Positions 38,767 to 48,571 of a DNA stretch of 64,000 nucleotides are shown here, piece by piece. The DNA is from Pyrenophora tritici-repentis. Its lineage: Eukaryota; Ascomycota; Dothideomycetes; Pleosporales; Pleosporaceae. Position numbers and translations under genes: made by a program. The stretch is taken from positions 1,674,001-1,738,000 of the forward strand of contig NC_089391.1 in the NCBI RefSeq assembly GCF_003171515.1, given 5' to 3'. Positions within the stretch are counted from its first letter, which is position 1. Each line of letters starts with the position of its first letter. Under the pieces are notes generated by a model, which had not been told where the DNA came from, did no database searches, and worked only from the letters and a program-made list of their open reading frames with translations.

Positions 38767-39186
38767 ATGGCCGCCGAATACAAGAACACAAACGTCAATG
38801 AGCTCGCCAAGCAGGCGGAGCAGGACCTCAACAGCCACAGCGCTAAACATGGTCATGAGGTTGGTGATTCGAGTACGTTTATCCACCCCCTCCATCTTTT
38901 CAAACCTATGCTAACCCTACCCACAGCCGTCGAATCCGGCGTCGACACGGCAAACGTAGAACCCCACTTCGCCGGCGCAAACGTAAAATACGGCTCCGAC
39001 GCCAGCGGCGCTGGCAACAACCGCGACATCCCCCTCGACGAAGGCGGTTCCATCAAGCCCAACGGCCAGCCTACCAAGGCTGCGGATTTCGCACATGGAG
39101 GTGTGGGTGCGCCGGAGGCGAGGGATCAGAAGTTTGCTGAGACGCATGGTGGGGATGACTCTGTTAGGGGGAATGTTAGGAATTAG
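38767..39186 (+). CDS. small conserved hydrophilic fungal protein
   Basis: Two exons (38767-38872 and 38927-39186) around a 54-bp intron give 121 residues. The protein is very hydrophilic, with no signal peptide or membrane segment. It contains KYGSDASGAGNNRDIPLDE, a GGSIKP motif, and ends GGDDSVRGNVRN. I recognise it as the type of small protein that recurs across Pezizomycotina without an assigned function. Its glycine- and charge-rich make-up and the strong TATA box resemble stress-induced hydrophilic proteins, but this is inference. The ATG at 38767 gives the conserved start MAAEYKNTNVNELAKQAE. Frame extension further upstream in the same frame was rejected because it crosses the TATA box. 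Confidence 0.82.
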   Translation: MAAEYKNTNVNELAKQAEQDLNSHSAKHGHEVGDSSTFIHPLHLFKPMLTLPTAVESGVDTANVEPHFAGANVKYGSDASGAGNNRDIPLDEGGSIKPNGQPTKAADFAHGGVGAPEARDQKFAETHGGDDSVRGNVRN

Positions 39187-39572
39187 ATATCCATAATGAA
39201 TGAATGTTTGTGGTTTTCGGGATATGTCCCATTTTGTTATCTTTTTTTGCTTTTTTCGGGCTTTCGGTGTTTGTGGGTTGTGTTTTGATTCATTGTTGCG
39301 TGATGTTTGGAGGTTGTGTGAAATTGATCGGATTTTGGGGTTGAAAGGTATGTGAGGGTTCAAGGCTAGTGCTGATGTGATTTTCATCTTTACACAAGAC
39401 GCGGCAAGCCATCTGAAGTCAAAAAGAACAAAAGAGTGAAGGAGATGTCATCCTTGCACGGAACAATAACATGAAGGCACATAGCATGATCGAAGTGGAA
39501 GAGGTAAGGTTGGAACCAGAAGTAAAGACTTGAACGCCGAGGATACTATTGAATCTAAACCCAGGATTATCT
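39187..39572. other. convergent intergenic region
   Basis: Between the stop of the 121-residue protein and the stop of the minus-strand zinc-finger gene. It is T/G-rich and no gene is seen. Confidence 0.7.
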
Positions 39573-41584
39573 CTAGGATGCCTCTTCCGAAGGCTGAGAT
39601 ATATCACTGTTGTGATGTTTGCGGTAATGCTTCGTAAGTGCATCTTTCCGTCGAAAGTTTCTTGAGCAACCGCGAAAATGACAAATTATAGGGGAGTTCC
39701 CTTCGTGCACCTGCTTCATATGTCTAGCCAGATTGCCACGACACCATGTGCCATGGAAGGACTTGTTGCAATCCCGGTATGGGCAGCGCATTTCGCTAGA
39801 TTCCGGAAGACTACACTGAGAAATGTGGATACTGTTTACCTTGTTAGTTATCGAAAGTGTTTGGAAATTGAAGGCATCAGCTGACCTAGAACTAGATAGG
39901 GGATTGGATGGCTCGGTAGTGTGTGGCTCAACAGTGTCACGGTGGCTGGTTGTGTATACAGTCGAGAGGGTGCTGTCTAGATCCGTCGGTATCGATAGTC
40001 TCAACGGGTCCCACGGAGCGTCCTTGAATGATAAATTGTTAGGCAACAACCGCCGCTCCTGATAATGTTCTTCGGGATTGGCATGTTGGCTGTGAAGGTG
40101 TAAGCATAGTTCTGTGGATGTACAGAACAGTTGATTGTTACTTACAACGGACGTCTTGAAACTGAAACTGGTGCCTCGAGCTCCCCAATGGACGGCAAAA
40201 TTTGTCGAGCAGATGAGGATACGGGCAATGTCTCAAACGAAACCGAGGATCCGAATGAAACTTGATGCATTTTTTTACCATCGATAGCCAGTTGTGGTAT
40301 AACATCGAAATCTCCAGGCCGTCTCTCGTAGGCTTCACTACCATGTTCGCGCTGCGAAATAGGATCTGGATCCAAACACGTGACATCGTTTCTGACCATA
40401 TATACAAAGGCGAGGTTGGTGGGGAGCGTTACGGCTTGAACGTTTGAGGTATGATGAGTTTCTGCGCGTTCTTCGCTAGCAGAATCGATGCCAGCAGCCA
40501 AATGTGGTCCATGGTTCAAGGAAGGATCACGGTTCTACTATCCATTACTCAGTGTTGATAGCAAGTGGGGTTCAGAAGCACTTACGTTCGAATGATGACC
40601 ACAGGCCGTGCAGAGACGCTTGGCGGGGGGTGGTTCCTCCAAAGATTGTGAAATAGAGGGATTGATAGTTGAGAAAGGTTCGGGTGTACTGTTTACGGGC
40701 GTAGTGGTCTTCTTCCTGGCAATGGAATCTATGCAACGTGTGAGCGTGATGATGACATATGTATCTGGGGTATAGTTACTGTCGTAGCTCCTCTGTGCGA
40801 GCGCAGGACCGTATAGCAGGGTACTCAGAGCTATCCATTCCTCTTGCTGTGTTTTTCGTGGCCGATCATTCCTGCACTTCTTGGCTCCATGAGACGTCTC
40901 GTGAAGCTCCTTATTCACGAAATGTGTCTTGCATCTCTTGCAGTACTTCAGGTATTTTATCCCGACACCAGGTTGTTGTTCTTTTCTTACGTGCTGACGG
41001 TTCAAGTGTGTACGAACTCTAGACATGTTGGGTGCAGTCAATCCGTTGCATGTGGTGTTGTCGGGTGCAACCAAGATCTCCGCCTCGAAAATCGGACAGC
41101 CAAGTCCTCGCCCGACAGTGGACTCTACATCCATGTCTGGTGATATCGCCGGTGCTGTGGAGATATCCTGGGGCACCCTGCTGGAGCTTGTGTCTGTGGA
41201 TGTTGTGTTCCTGGTACAGAGCTCTGTGACCTGCAAGATGTTAACATTGAGGAATTCTGCGCAACGAGCAAAAGCAAAACTTACAGCAGTATATATGGGT
41301 CGTTCAGATCCATGAGCTTTCTCTAAGCTCGGGGCGAGATCAGCCGTCTGTAGATCACGTGAAGTGGGCAGAAATTCAGAATCAACAAATTCGTGAAAAT
41401 TTTGAAGGTCAGGATCGTTGGGACTGAGGTTGAAATCGATATTTCGAAAAGAATTGGAGTCAAATGCAAAGTTGTCCAATGCTTGTTGTCCAAAGTGAGA
41501 AAAAGGATTGACCTGATTTGGAGGGAAGTGTGCGGCATCAGCAAACACTGAAGGACTCAGTGGGCTGGGGTCTGGTGTGTCCAT
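39573..41584 (-). CDS. zinc-finger protein, C2H2 pair at C-terminus
   Basis: Four exons (41285-41584, 40586-41230, 40146-40534, 39573-40089) encode 616 residues. The N-terminal 100 residues are acidic and Ser/Pro-rich. The middle has a Cys/His-rich block with RTHLNRQH, YCKRCKTHF, ELHETSH and KKC, like the degenerate fingers common in Dothideomycete regulators. The C-terminus carries two clear C2H2 fingers: CPYRDCNKSFHG then RHMKQVH, and CHFRGCSRNFRRKDALTKHY. A nuclear DNA-binding role is inferred. The first intron (41231-41284) is 54 bp, a multiple of three without stops, so retention would insert 18 residues. The other introns break the frame and have GTAAGT donors, which makes one continuous gene rather than three. 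Confidence 0.83.
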
Positions 41585-42335
41585 CGGATTGAAACAGGCA
41601 AGAGAAGGACGTCTGGAGGACCTGGAGGACTCTTTATCGGGGACAAGCAGTGGAATTTAAGAGATTGTTCACCACCAACGATTGGCCCAACGGGCACTTT
41701 CTCAGACGATGGCTTGTATATACGCACACTTGCGCACTTGTGCACTTGCACACTTGCACACTTGGACAGATGCCCGAACGGCTGAGAAAGGTAGCATATG
41801 AGTATTCCAGAGAGCCTGATCAGACGCCACGCAAGCCACTAGACTCATCCCATTGGCAAAACATGCATGTGGGCGTTCATGCCAAGGTGCCAACGCATGT
41901 GTCTGTCTGTACGATGCGTTATATGTCAGTGCTGAAACTGCGAAACTGTACAGTCCAGTAAGTGGTTAAGTAGGCAGTGTTCGGATGTTCATGTGTGCAC
42001 TTGCAGACTTGCGTAGTCGACGGAATGCAGAGATGTAGAGGTTCAGCGTAGCGGAAGATGTGTAAACAAGTTCAGTGAGAAAAAGCCAACCACGGAAGTG
42101 CCTACCAGGCCCGGATTGCAGCCGCCGAAGCCGGACATCTTTGGGAAAGCGCAGCTCTCTCACCAGCACGTGACAAAACAGAAACACTTGCAACCTGAAA
42201 TAGCACACGTGACTTGACGAGACCAGAGAATGTCTACCGCGGAGACTTGATTGAACGGGGGGTATCAGCGCGAAACAAAATCTTAACAATGACAACAACA
42301 GTTCATCTTGAACCCATGACGACTATACCACACTT
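41585..42335. other. intergenic with 8-bp tandem repeat
   Basis: Upstream region of the zinc-finger gene and 3' flank of ARP10. No gene is seen apart from the tandem repeat listed separately. Confidence 0.75.
41725..41764. repeat. five tandem copies of an 8-bp unit
   Basis: Five contiguous units matching YRCACTTG occupy 41725-41764 (CACACTTG, CGCACTTG, TGCACTTG, CACACTTG, CACACTTG). They lie about 140 bp upstream of the zinc-finger gene ATG at 41584. Confidence 0.85.
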
Positions 42336-44036
42336 CTATGCCCAGATGCCCAGTGTCCAACTCGCTCTTTCCCCGCCTTTGGTTGCTAGACTAGGGCCCA
42401 TCATGCTCTGTCTCTGAGGAATGACCGACACTTCCTTTTCGCGATTCGCGCCTTGCAAACCATCTTTGAGGTATCTATCCCGCTCGACCTCTACTATGCC
42501 CTTGATACGTTGCTGAGCGGCCAGACTTGCGCCTGCCCACGCACCCAGCGTATCTACACCTCTGATCGCACCACCTATCAAACTCGCAGGTGGTGGGCCG
42601 TTACGGACAGCTAGTTCAGCAAACTTGGTGTCTATGGCGTCTTCTTCAGGCTGCTGGAATGCCGCTACTGGTGTTGATAGGGGACTGTTCCGCTCTAGTG
42701 ACGAGGCTACCATGTCTTCGCCTTCTTGCCGGCGCATCTCGAACTCTTCCCGTTGACGGTATAGCTTCTCTTCGCGACGTGCGCTTGCCGTGCCGTAACT
42801 CTTGACAGGGTCCCAACCTTTGATCTTTACCAGTGCTTCCATCTCTCTCAGTATACGCGTTTTAAGGCCGGGGAGGTTCGACACGCCGCCTGTGATGATT
42901 ATGCGCGACATACACATTCGGCGGACGTCGATCGGGAGTTGAACAAGCGTGCGGTAGATAAGGTGGTGTAAGGGGAGTTCCTCATCGTCGAACTCGTTTC
43001 GTGCTAGCTCTGGGGCGAAGAGAGCGTCCTCGGTAGGCTTGGCTAGTAATGCAAAGGGTACAGAAATTTCGATAGGAGGCGTGTGCTTCGGGAAGGGTAT
43101 GGTGACTTTAGGCGGCGGAGACTCGATGGCATCTTCAAACTCTTCTAGTACAGGGGCCTCGCGTGCGGGAAAGTATAAGGTTCTCCGATTCGATCTCGGA
43201 ATTGGTTTGCACCATCCAACACGTGTGAGAACTTCTTCGGCCTCTTCAAATGATATGTCTGACTTCTCTGCACCTGGTTCGGCGGCGTCAAGTTCAGCGT
43301 TCAGCAGTTTTGCCATTTCTTCGCTGAGCATCTTGCCTGCCCGAACGCTGCGCCTCTCTGCCAGCTCACGAAACTCGCATACAGCGGTTACGAGCGTCTC
43401 TGCCCAGCCTATGTCTACCACCAGCGCAGAGCGCAGCCCCGCAGCTACTGTCGATAGTACTGGAGTCGACATGAGGGTGATGCTCGGGGCTTGAAAGCTG
43501 GTAAAGAGCACGTCGAAGAAAGTCGACATGAGCGCATGTGGCATACGAGGTGGCATGGCGAGCATGATTCGTCGCGGCTTCGTGTCCAACAAGAAGTATT
43601 TGCTGTATGCCTCTCTCATTGCCCTCTCAAACTTGTCTTCTACCAGGCCCAAATCAACCTTGGTCAAGTCCATGCGATACAGCTCGTAATCGTGTCCCCA
43701 ATCCTCTCCCGCTTTCCGCCGCTTCCTCTTCTGCGAATGCTCAGGATCCCATTGTCGGTAGTCGCCTATTCTGCGCTGCTCGTCAGGCCCGAATGGAAGG
43801 GTACATCGCGGGGCACTTTCGCCAGCGAATCCACCGCGGACATAACGCGACCCAACCTCAATTACGATGTATTCGTCTTCGGTACGGAAGCTGCCACCGG
43901 GCGAGCCAAAGGTAGCCGAGATGGTGCGCAGGAGCGGTGTCCGTGGTGACTCTCCAAGGTCGGCGAGACGTGGAGGCGGTCCTCTAGTGCTGCGGCTCAG
44001 GGTGCCCGAGACTTTGCGGTCGCCGCCAGAAGACAT
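42336..44036 (-). CDS. ARP10: actin-related protein of the Arp10/Arp11 type (dynactin pointed end)
   Basis: A single exon of 566 residues. After a Ser/Pro-rich N-terminus it has an actin-fold core: DEYIVIEVGSRYVRGGFAGE, PRCTLPFG, ALVVDIGWAETLVTAV where actins have a phosphate loop, and the late ITGGVSNLPGLKTRI block. The spacing and the divergent phosphate loops fit Arp10/Arp11 (RO7 in Neurospora), the actin-related subunit at the pointed end of dynactin, which serves dynein-driven transport of nuclei and vesicles. The C-terminus adds a charged stretch and GGAIRGVDTLGAWAGASLAA. The start at 44036 is the first ATG. It lies head to head with NOP58, 310 bp apart. Confidence 0.85.
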   Translation of the reverse strand: MSSGGDRKVSGTLSRSTRGPPPRLADLGESPRTPLLRTISATFGSPGGSFRTEDEYIVIEVGSRYVRGGFAGESAPRCTLPFGPDEQRRIGDYRQWDPEHSQKRKRRKAGEDWGHDYELYRMDLTKVDLGLVEDKFERAMREAYSKYFLLDTKPRRIMLAMPPRMPHALMSTFFDVLFTSFQAPSITLMSTPVLSTVAAGLRSALVVDIGWAETLVTAVCEFRELAERRSVRAGKMLSEEMAKLLNAELDAAEPGAEKSDISFEEAEEVLTRVGWCKPIPRSNRRTLYFPAREAPVLEEFEDAIESPPPKVTIPFPKHTPPIEISVPFALLAKPTEDALFAPELARNEFDDEELPLHHLIYRTLVQLPIDVRRMCMSRIIITGGVSNLPGLKTRILREMEALVKIKGWDPVKSYGTASARREEKLYRQREEFEMRRQEGEDMVASSLERNSPLSTPVAAFQQPEEDAIDTKFAELAVRNGPPPASLIGGAIRGVDTLGAWAGASLAAQQRIKGIVEVERDRYLKDGLQGANREKEVSVIPQRQSMMGPSLATKGGERASWTLGIWA

Positions 44037-44346
44037 GGCTGTTCTGATAAGAAGTAGCGACTTGGAGTGGCTATATCATGGCAGCGCATTGCAACACAAT
44101 TGTCTTGGGTGTTCTTTGGGTGCATGTGCTTGAGACGAGTGCATGCACTTATCGAGCTTGTTCGTTCCGGGGTTAGCGTTAGCGGATGGCCCGAGCTCAG
44201 GAAAAAGTTCGAGAGCTGCAATTCTACGCATTCGAGCTTGCGACAACCCCAATCGCGACTTCCCACACAACGCCGCAATAAACCACACAGGGTAGCTGCG
44301 TTCTGCGATTCGCATTGGACCTGCCCTACGACCGGATACTCACAAA
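44037..44346. promoter_or_regulatory. 310-bp shared promoter region of ARP10 and NOP58
   Basis: The two start codons face away from each other across 310 bp with no other gene. The interval must carry both core promoters. No TATA box is obvious. Confidence 0.6.
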
Positions 44347-46274
44347 ATGGGTCTTTTCATCCTCTCGGAAACTTCGGCGGGTTACGTCCTTCTCAAGTCC
44401 AAGGACAAGAAGCTCTTGGGCTCAGACAGCAAAGATGCCTCAAGCGTCGTTGAGCAGCTCAAGGTGAAGAAATTTGCCAAGTTTGGCAGCGCCGTAGCTG
44501 CGCTCGAGCAGGCCGCCGCACTTCACGATGGAAAGGTCACGCCCATGCTGTCGTCTCTTTTGGACGAGTTGAAGGATGAGACCAAAGCTACCTGTACGAC
44601 TTTTCGCTAGCATACGAAAAGAAGATCGCAGCTAACATCGCTCAAGTGGCCGTCGCTGATCCGAAGCTCTCAAATTCCATTGCCCAACTTCCAGGCCTCT
44701 CCCTCAAGACCGTGTCCGACTCCTCCACACAGGACGTATTCCGTGCGATCCGCGAGAACTTGACGTCGCTCCTCCCCGACCTCCTCCCCGCTGAAGAAGC
44801 CGCGACCAGACTCGGTCTCGCCCATTCCCTGTCGCGACACAAGCTGCGCTTCTCCCCCGACAAGGTCGATACCATGATCATCCAGTCAATTGCCAGTCTC
44901 GATGTCTTAGAGTAAGTTGGTCCATGGCCTTAGATGTGATTGCAGTATAGATGCTAACTTGGGCGTTCAGTAAGCAATTGAACACTTATGCTATGCGTGT
45001 CAAGGAATGGTATGGATGGCATTTCCCAGAGCTTGCCAAGATTCTCAACGACAACCTTGCATACTGTAAGCTCGTAGCACTGTCAAGCTGAGCCTTGCTA
45101 ACATCTTCAGCTCGTGTTGTTCTTAAGATGGGCTTCCGAACAAAGGCTCGCGAAAGCGACCTTTCGGAAATCCTCCCCGAAGAGATCGAGGCAGCTGTTA
45201 AGGCGGCCGCAGAGATCTCAATGGGTACCGAAATCACAGACGAAGATCTCGAGGCCACTTCTGCTCTCGCTGAGCAGGTCGTAGACCTTACGGAGCACCG
45301 ACAGAGCCTCGGCAGCTACCTGTCGAGCCGCATGCAGGCCCTTGCACCCAACCTGACTGCTCTGGTTGGTGAGCTTGTTGGTGCGCGCCTTATCGCCCAC
45401 GCCGGATCTCTCATGAACCTTGCCAAGTCGCCTGGTTCTACCATCCAAATTCTTGGTGCTGAAAAGGCGCTTTTCCGTGCGCTCAAGACAAAGCATGATA
45501 CACGTAAGTTCTCTTCATGCTACTATGACTTACTATTCATCTACTAACACTGTTTTAGCCAAGTACGGTTTGATATACCATGCCTCCTTGATTGGACAAG
45601 CTACTGGAAAGAACAAGGGAAAGATTGCTCGTATGCTTGCTGCCAAGTCTGCTCTGGGTCTGCGTGTCGATGCCCTCAGTACCTGGGGTGTATCGTCCGA
45701 GGACACCTCCAAGGAGCCCTCCGAAGAAGAGAAGTCCCAGCTCGGTCGTGACGCACGCCTTACCATCGAAAGGAGACTGCGCGCCCTCGAGGGCAAGCCG
45801 CTCAAGAGCTTGGCCAACGCCAACCAGACTGCGCTTGGTGGACAGAAGAAGTGGGAGGTCAAGGAAGCGCGAAAGTACAACCCAGACGCCGATGGTCTTA
45901 CTGGTGACGAGCCCGCCGCCGATGCGCCCAAGGAGTCTAAGAAGGCTAAGGCTCCCAAGAAGCTGGTACAAGAAGTCGACAGTGACGGAGACGAGTCAAT
46001 GGCCGATGCTGACGCCGGTGCTGACGAGTCCGACTCAGACTCAGAAGAGGAGAAGAAAACCGCAAAGGTCGACCCCAAGAAGGCTGCTAAGGAGGCTGAA
46101 AAGGCTGCTAAAAAGGCACGGAAAGCAGAGCGTGAAGCCAAGCGCGAGGCTAAGAAGGCAAAAAAGGCGGCAAAGGAGTCAAAGAAGTCTGACACCAAGG
46201 AAAGCAAGAAGCGGAAAGCTGACGGAGGTGACGATGGAGAGAAGAAAAAGAAGAAGAAGAAGAGCAAGGACTAG
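44347..46274 (+). CDS. NOP58: box C/D snoRNP core protein
   Basis: Five exons (44347-44593, 44647-44911, 44971-45065, 45111-45503, 45559-46274) encode 571 residues. The N-terminal NOP5NT region starts [19 protein letters not shown] coiled-coil middle precedes the Nop domain, with [35 protein letters not shown] and [14 protein letters not shown], which contacts box C/D snoRNA and Snu13. The tail is a long run of KKE/D repeats ending [10 protein letters not shown], as in yeast Nop58. The protein works in the nucleolus in 2'-O-methylation guide particles and pre-rRNA processing. The four introns are 45-59 bp, too short to host a box C/D snoRNA. The family assignment is firm. Confidence 0.97.
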
Positions 46275-46672
46275 ATGCGCAGTACCCCGCTTTTGGGACA
46301 ATGTTGACGCTGCAACTTTATCTGTAGCCATGTTCTGACCAAAATGGGCACCGGCGTTTTCTGGGTTTGAGCTTGCTTTGTTTGGGCGAGCGGCGTATGA
46401 GGCAATGGGCATTTCTGTGTAATTTTACCTTTGCAAGTCCATTTTACGTTGCATGATGGGGACGCTGTGGATGTGGATGGATACCCGCCACTTGGTAGCA
46501 TACAATTACATGTTCATAAAAGTTTGGTGTTGATCTCGTTTGCTATGTGATGCTTCACTGCGCTTGACCACAGCCTCCTACATGACTATCCTCATCTTCG
46601 TAGCCAGTGTTTTCCTTGTCATTAATGATTTCAACCAGATCTTCCCCATCTCAACCTGTTCACATGACGACC
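46275..46672. other. convergent intergenic region
   Basis: This lies between the stops of NOP58 and RPC17. No gene is seen. Confidence 0.75.
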
Positions 46673-47386
46673 TCAAGCCTTGTCCACACGCCTCTTGATC
46701 TTCCTCCGCTTCTTGCTTGCACCCAGAAGCTTGTTAGCTATCTTGGGCATCTCCATATCCTCAACTCCAGGCGGGATGTTCGCCTCTTCCTCTTCGAACA
46801 CCTGTTGAATGATAGCCAGAATATCAAGCAAGTCCTCTTCCTTGAACCGCGCTCCTGCCTATAAACCACTTGTCAGCATTTCCCTTCCAACAAACCCATA
46901 GCCAAAAAGAGAATAGAAAAGTAAAAAAGATCACTCACCTCCTCAATAATTAGTTCAAGCATAACCTGCGTACTAGGCCTCAGATTATACAACTGCAAAT
47001 ACTCTGCCTTATTCAAGCGGTACTTTGGCGCAAGCGCGCGGAACAAGCTGTGCGGGCCCCGGTACAGCGTCAGAGGCCTGTTTGGATGTTTTTCCACGGG
47101 CGAGCTGGTGGTGGTGAAGGCGGAGTTTTGGAGGTACGTGAGACCATCGCGTAGCATGTGGTTCAGACCAGAGGGCTTCTTGCGCTCCCGCGATGTAGAG
47201 TCGGTGCCCGTGTATTCGGCATCTTCGGCTAGAAGGTGCAGGAGGACTTCGTGGTTGGTGAGGAGGGCGGATTGGGGTTTGGAGATCTGGAGGGTGGGTT
47301 AGGGTGTTGGGGACTTGGGCGTAGGGGAGGAGCAGAGGGTTTAAGAGCACTTGGTGGGTTAATGTGGTAGGGGGGCTTACGTGCAT
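46673..47386 (-). CDS. RPC17: RNA polymerase III subunit RPC17/RPC9
   Basis: Three exons (47381-47386, 46939-47286, 46673-46858) encode 179 residues. The first exon carries only Met-His before a 94-bp intron. The protein starts MHISKPQSALLTNHEVLLHL, matching the start of Rpc17 in character, and has the RPB4-like HRDC fold region KYRLNKAEYLQLYNLRPS then ELIIEEAGARFKEEDLLDIL. It ends in a basic tail (KKRRKIKRRVDKA). With Rpc25 it forms the stalk of Pol III and takes part in initiation on tRNA and 5S genes. The middle insert between the N-terminal helix and the HRDC part is Ser/Thr-rich and longer than usual. The gene is not visible as one frame, so automatic calling may miss or truncate it. Confidence 0.88.
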
Positions 47387-48571
47387 GATGGCGATGGTTT
47401 GTGGGTTGAGATGTGAGTTTAGTTGAGTGGTGTGGGTGTTAAGTCGCTCTGCCTCGATGTCACGAGACTTGTGCGTAGAATCTGTGAGTATGCGTCCAGA
47501 TTAGGCCTACCCACACCTGAGTTAGTCCAATCCTACACCTTCATGTTCCGCATTGCCCAAAAGAGGTTTGAAGAATAGAATGTTGGGTGAGAGTCGTTTT
47601 CCAAGCTCTAACGCGCCGAACTTGTGCTCTCAATCCATCACTGCAACGATCGACGTCCGCGCGTAACATATGTGCACGTGACAGAGACAAGTCTAGGAAG
47701 ACATCGGGAAAGCGCGAACATGGAGAAAAGCAGAGAAAAACTAAACGACAAGGAATGACATACCTACCAGGATCTACCCCGAGCGCTTCGGCACAGAACT
47801 CAGTGTCGGAGTTAGAGTTTGAAAGTATCAATTAGTGATCGCCCGATGTTCCTGCATGCAGGTTGGCGGGTAAGTGATGGCAAAGCCAGAAGTGAGTAGT
47901 TAGAAAGGGCCTTGTGCTAGCGCCTTGGCAACAACCCAAGAACCAACCTTCAAGCCTTGGACGGTCCGGTGTCTTCTCGCGTCTTCTTGCCCAATACTCT
48001 AGCTCCCCTGTAGATAGACGTTTGTAGCAGGGTCACTTGACTTGAAGTGATTGGGGCTCAAAGGATATCACAGAGGGATATATATTTGGTGCGGTTATCG
48101 CGAGAGGTCAGGTCCCCACATGCAGCATGAAGAAAAATGCAGGCATGCCTTGGTATATGTATGCAGGTAAGCTTACCCTGCCTACCCGTGCGAAAAAAAA
48201 TGGGAACATGTGATATTGGTCACGGCAAGTTCGTACGAGAAAACCCAGTCTGCTTTAAAATGTTTAATCTGCTATAACATGCTCATCGGAGTATTACTAT
48301 TACGTCCCTTTGCTCTCTTTTGTGGGCTGTTCTGTAATACAGACAGATATCAATCCATGCCGCTGACGCCGCGCAAATGCTATGACATAATGAATAATCG
48401 CACCGTCGTACTGTAGGAGTCCTCGTATCGTAATTTTCATGTACCCGTGAGATCATTGCTTCAAGTAAAACACCTGGTCAAGTTTACTGATACAACGTTT
48501 ATTTGTTGCCTCGTGTGATGTCGAAACGCTCTCTACCATCCGTGTTCCAGTCGGTGTGGCAGGCGAGAAGC
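47387..48571. other. intergenic, no gene seen
   Basis: This is the promoter side of RPC17 and the 3' flank of the next minus-strand gene. Frames are under 100 codons and without recognisable features. Confidence 0.7.

Noticed and set aside
44594..45558. Possible snoRNAs inside NOP58 introns
   Set aside because: The four introns are only 45-59 bp and cannot hold a box C/D snoRNA with its flanking processing sequence.
45533..46338. Long frames of about 138-248 codons overlapping the last NOP58 exon on both strands
   Set aside because: They mirror the lysine/glutamate repeats of the NOP58 tail (Ser/Phe/Leu-rich or Arg-rich translations) and are frame shadows.
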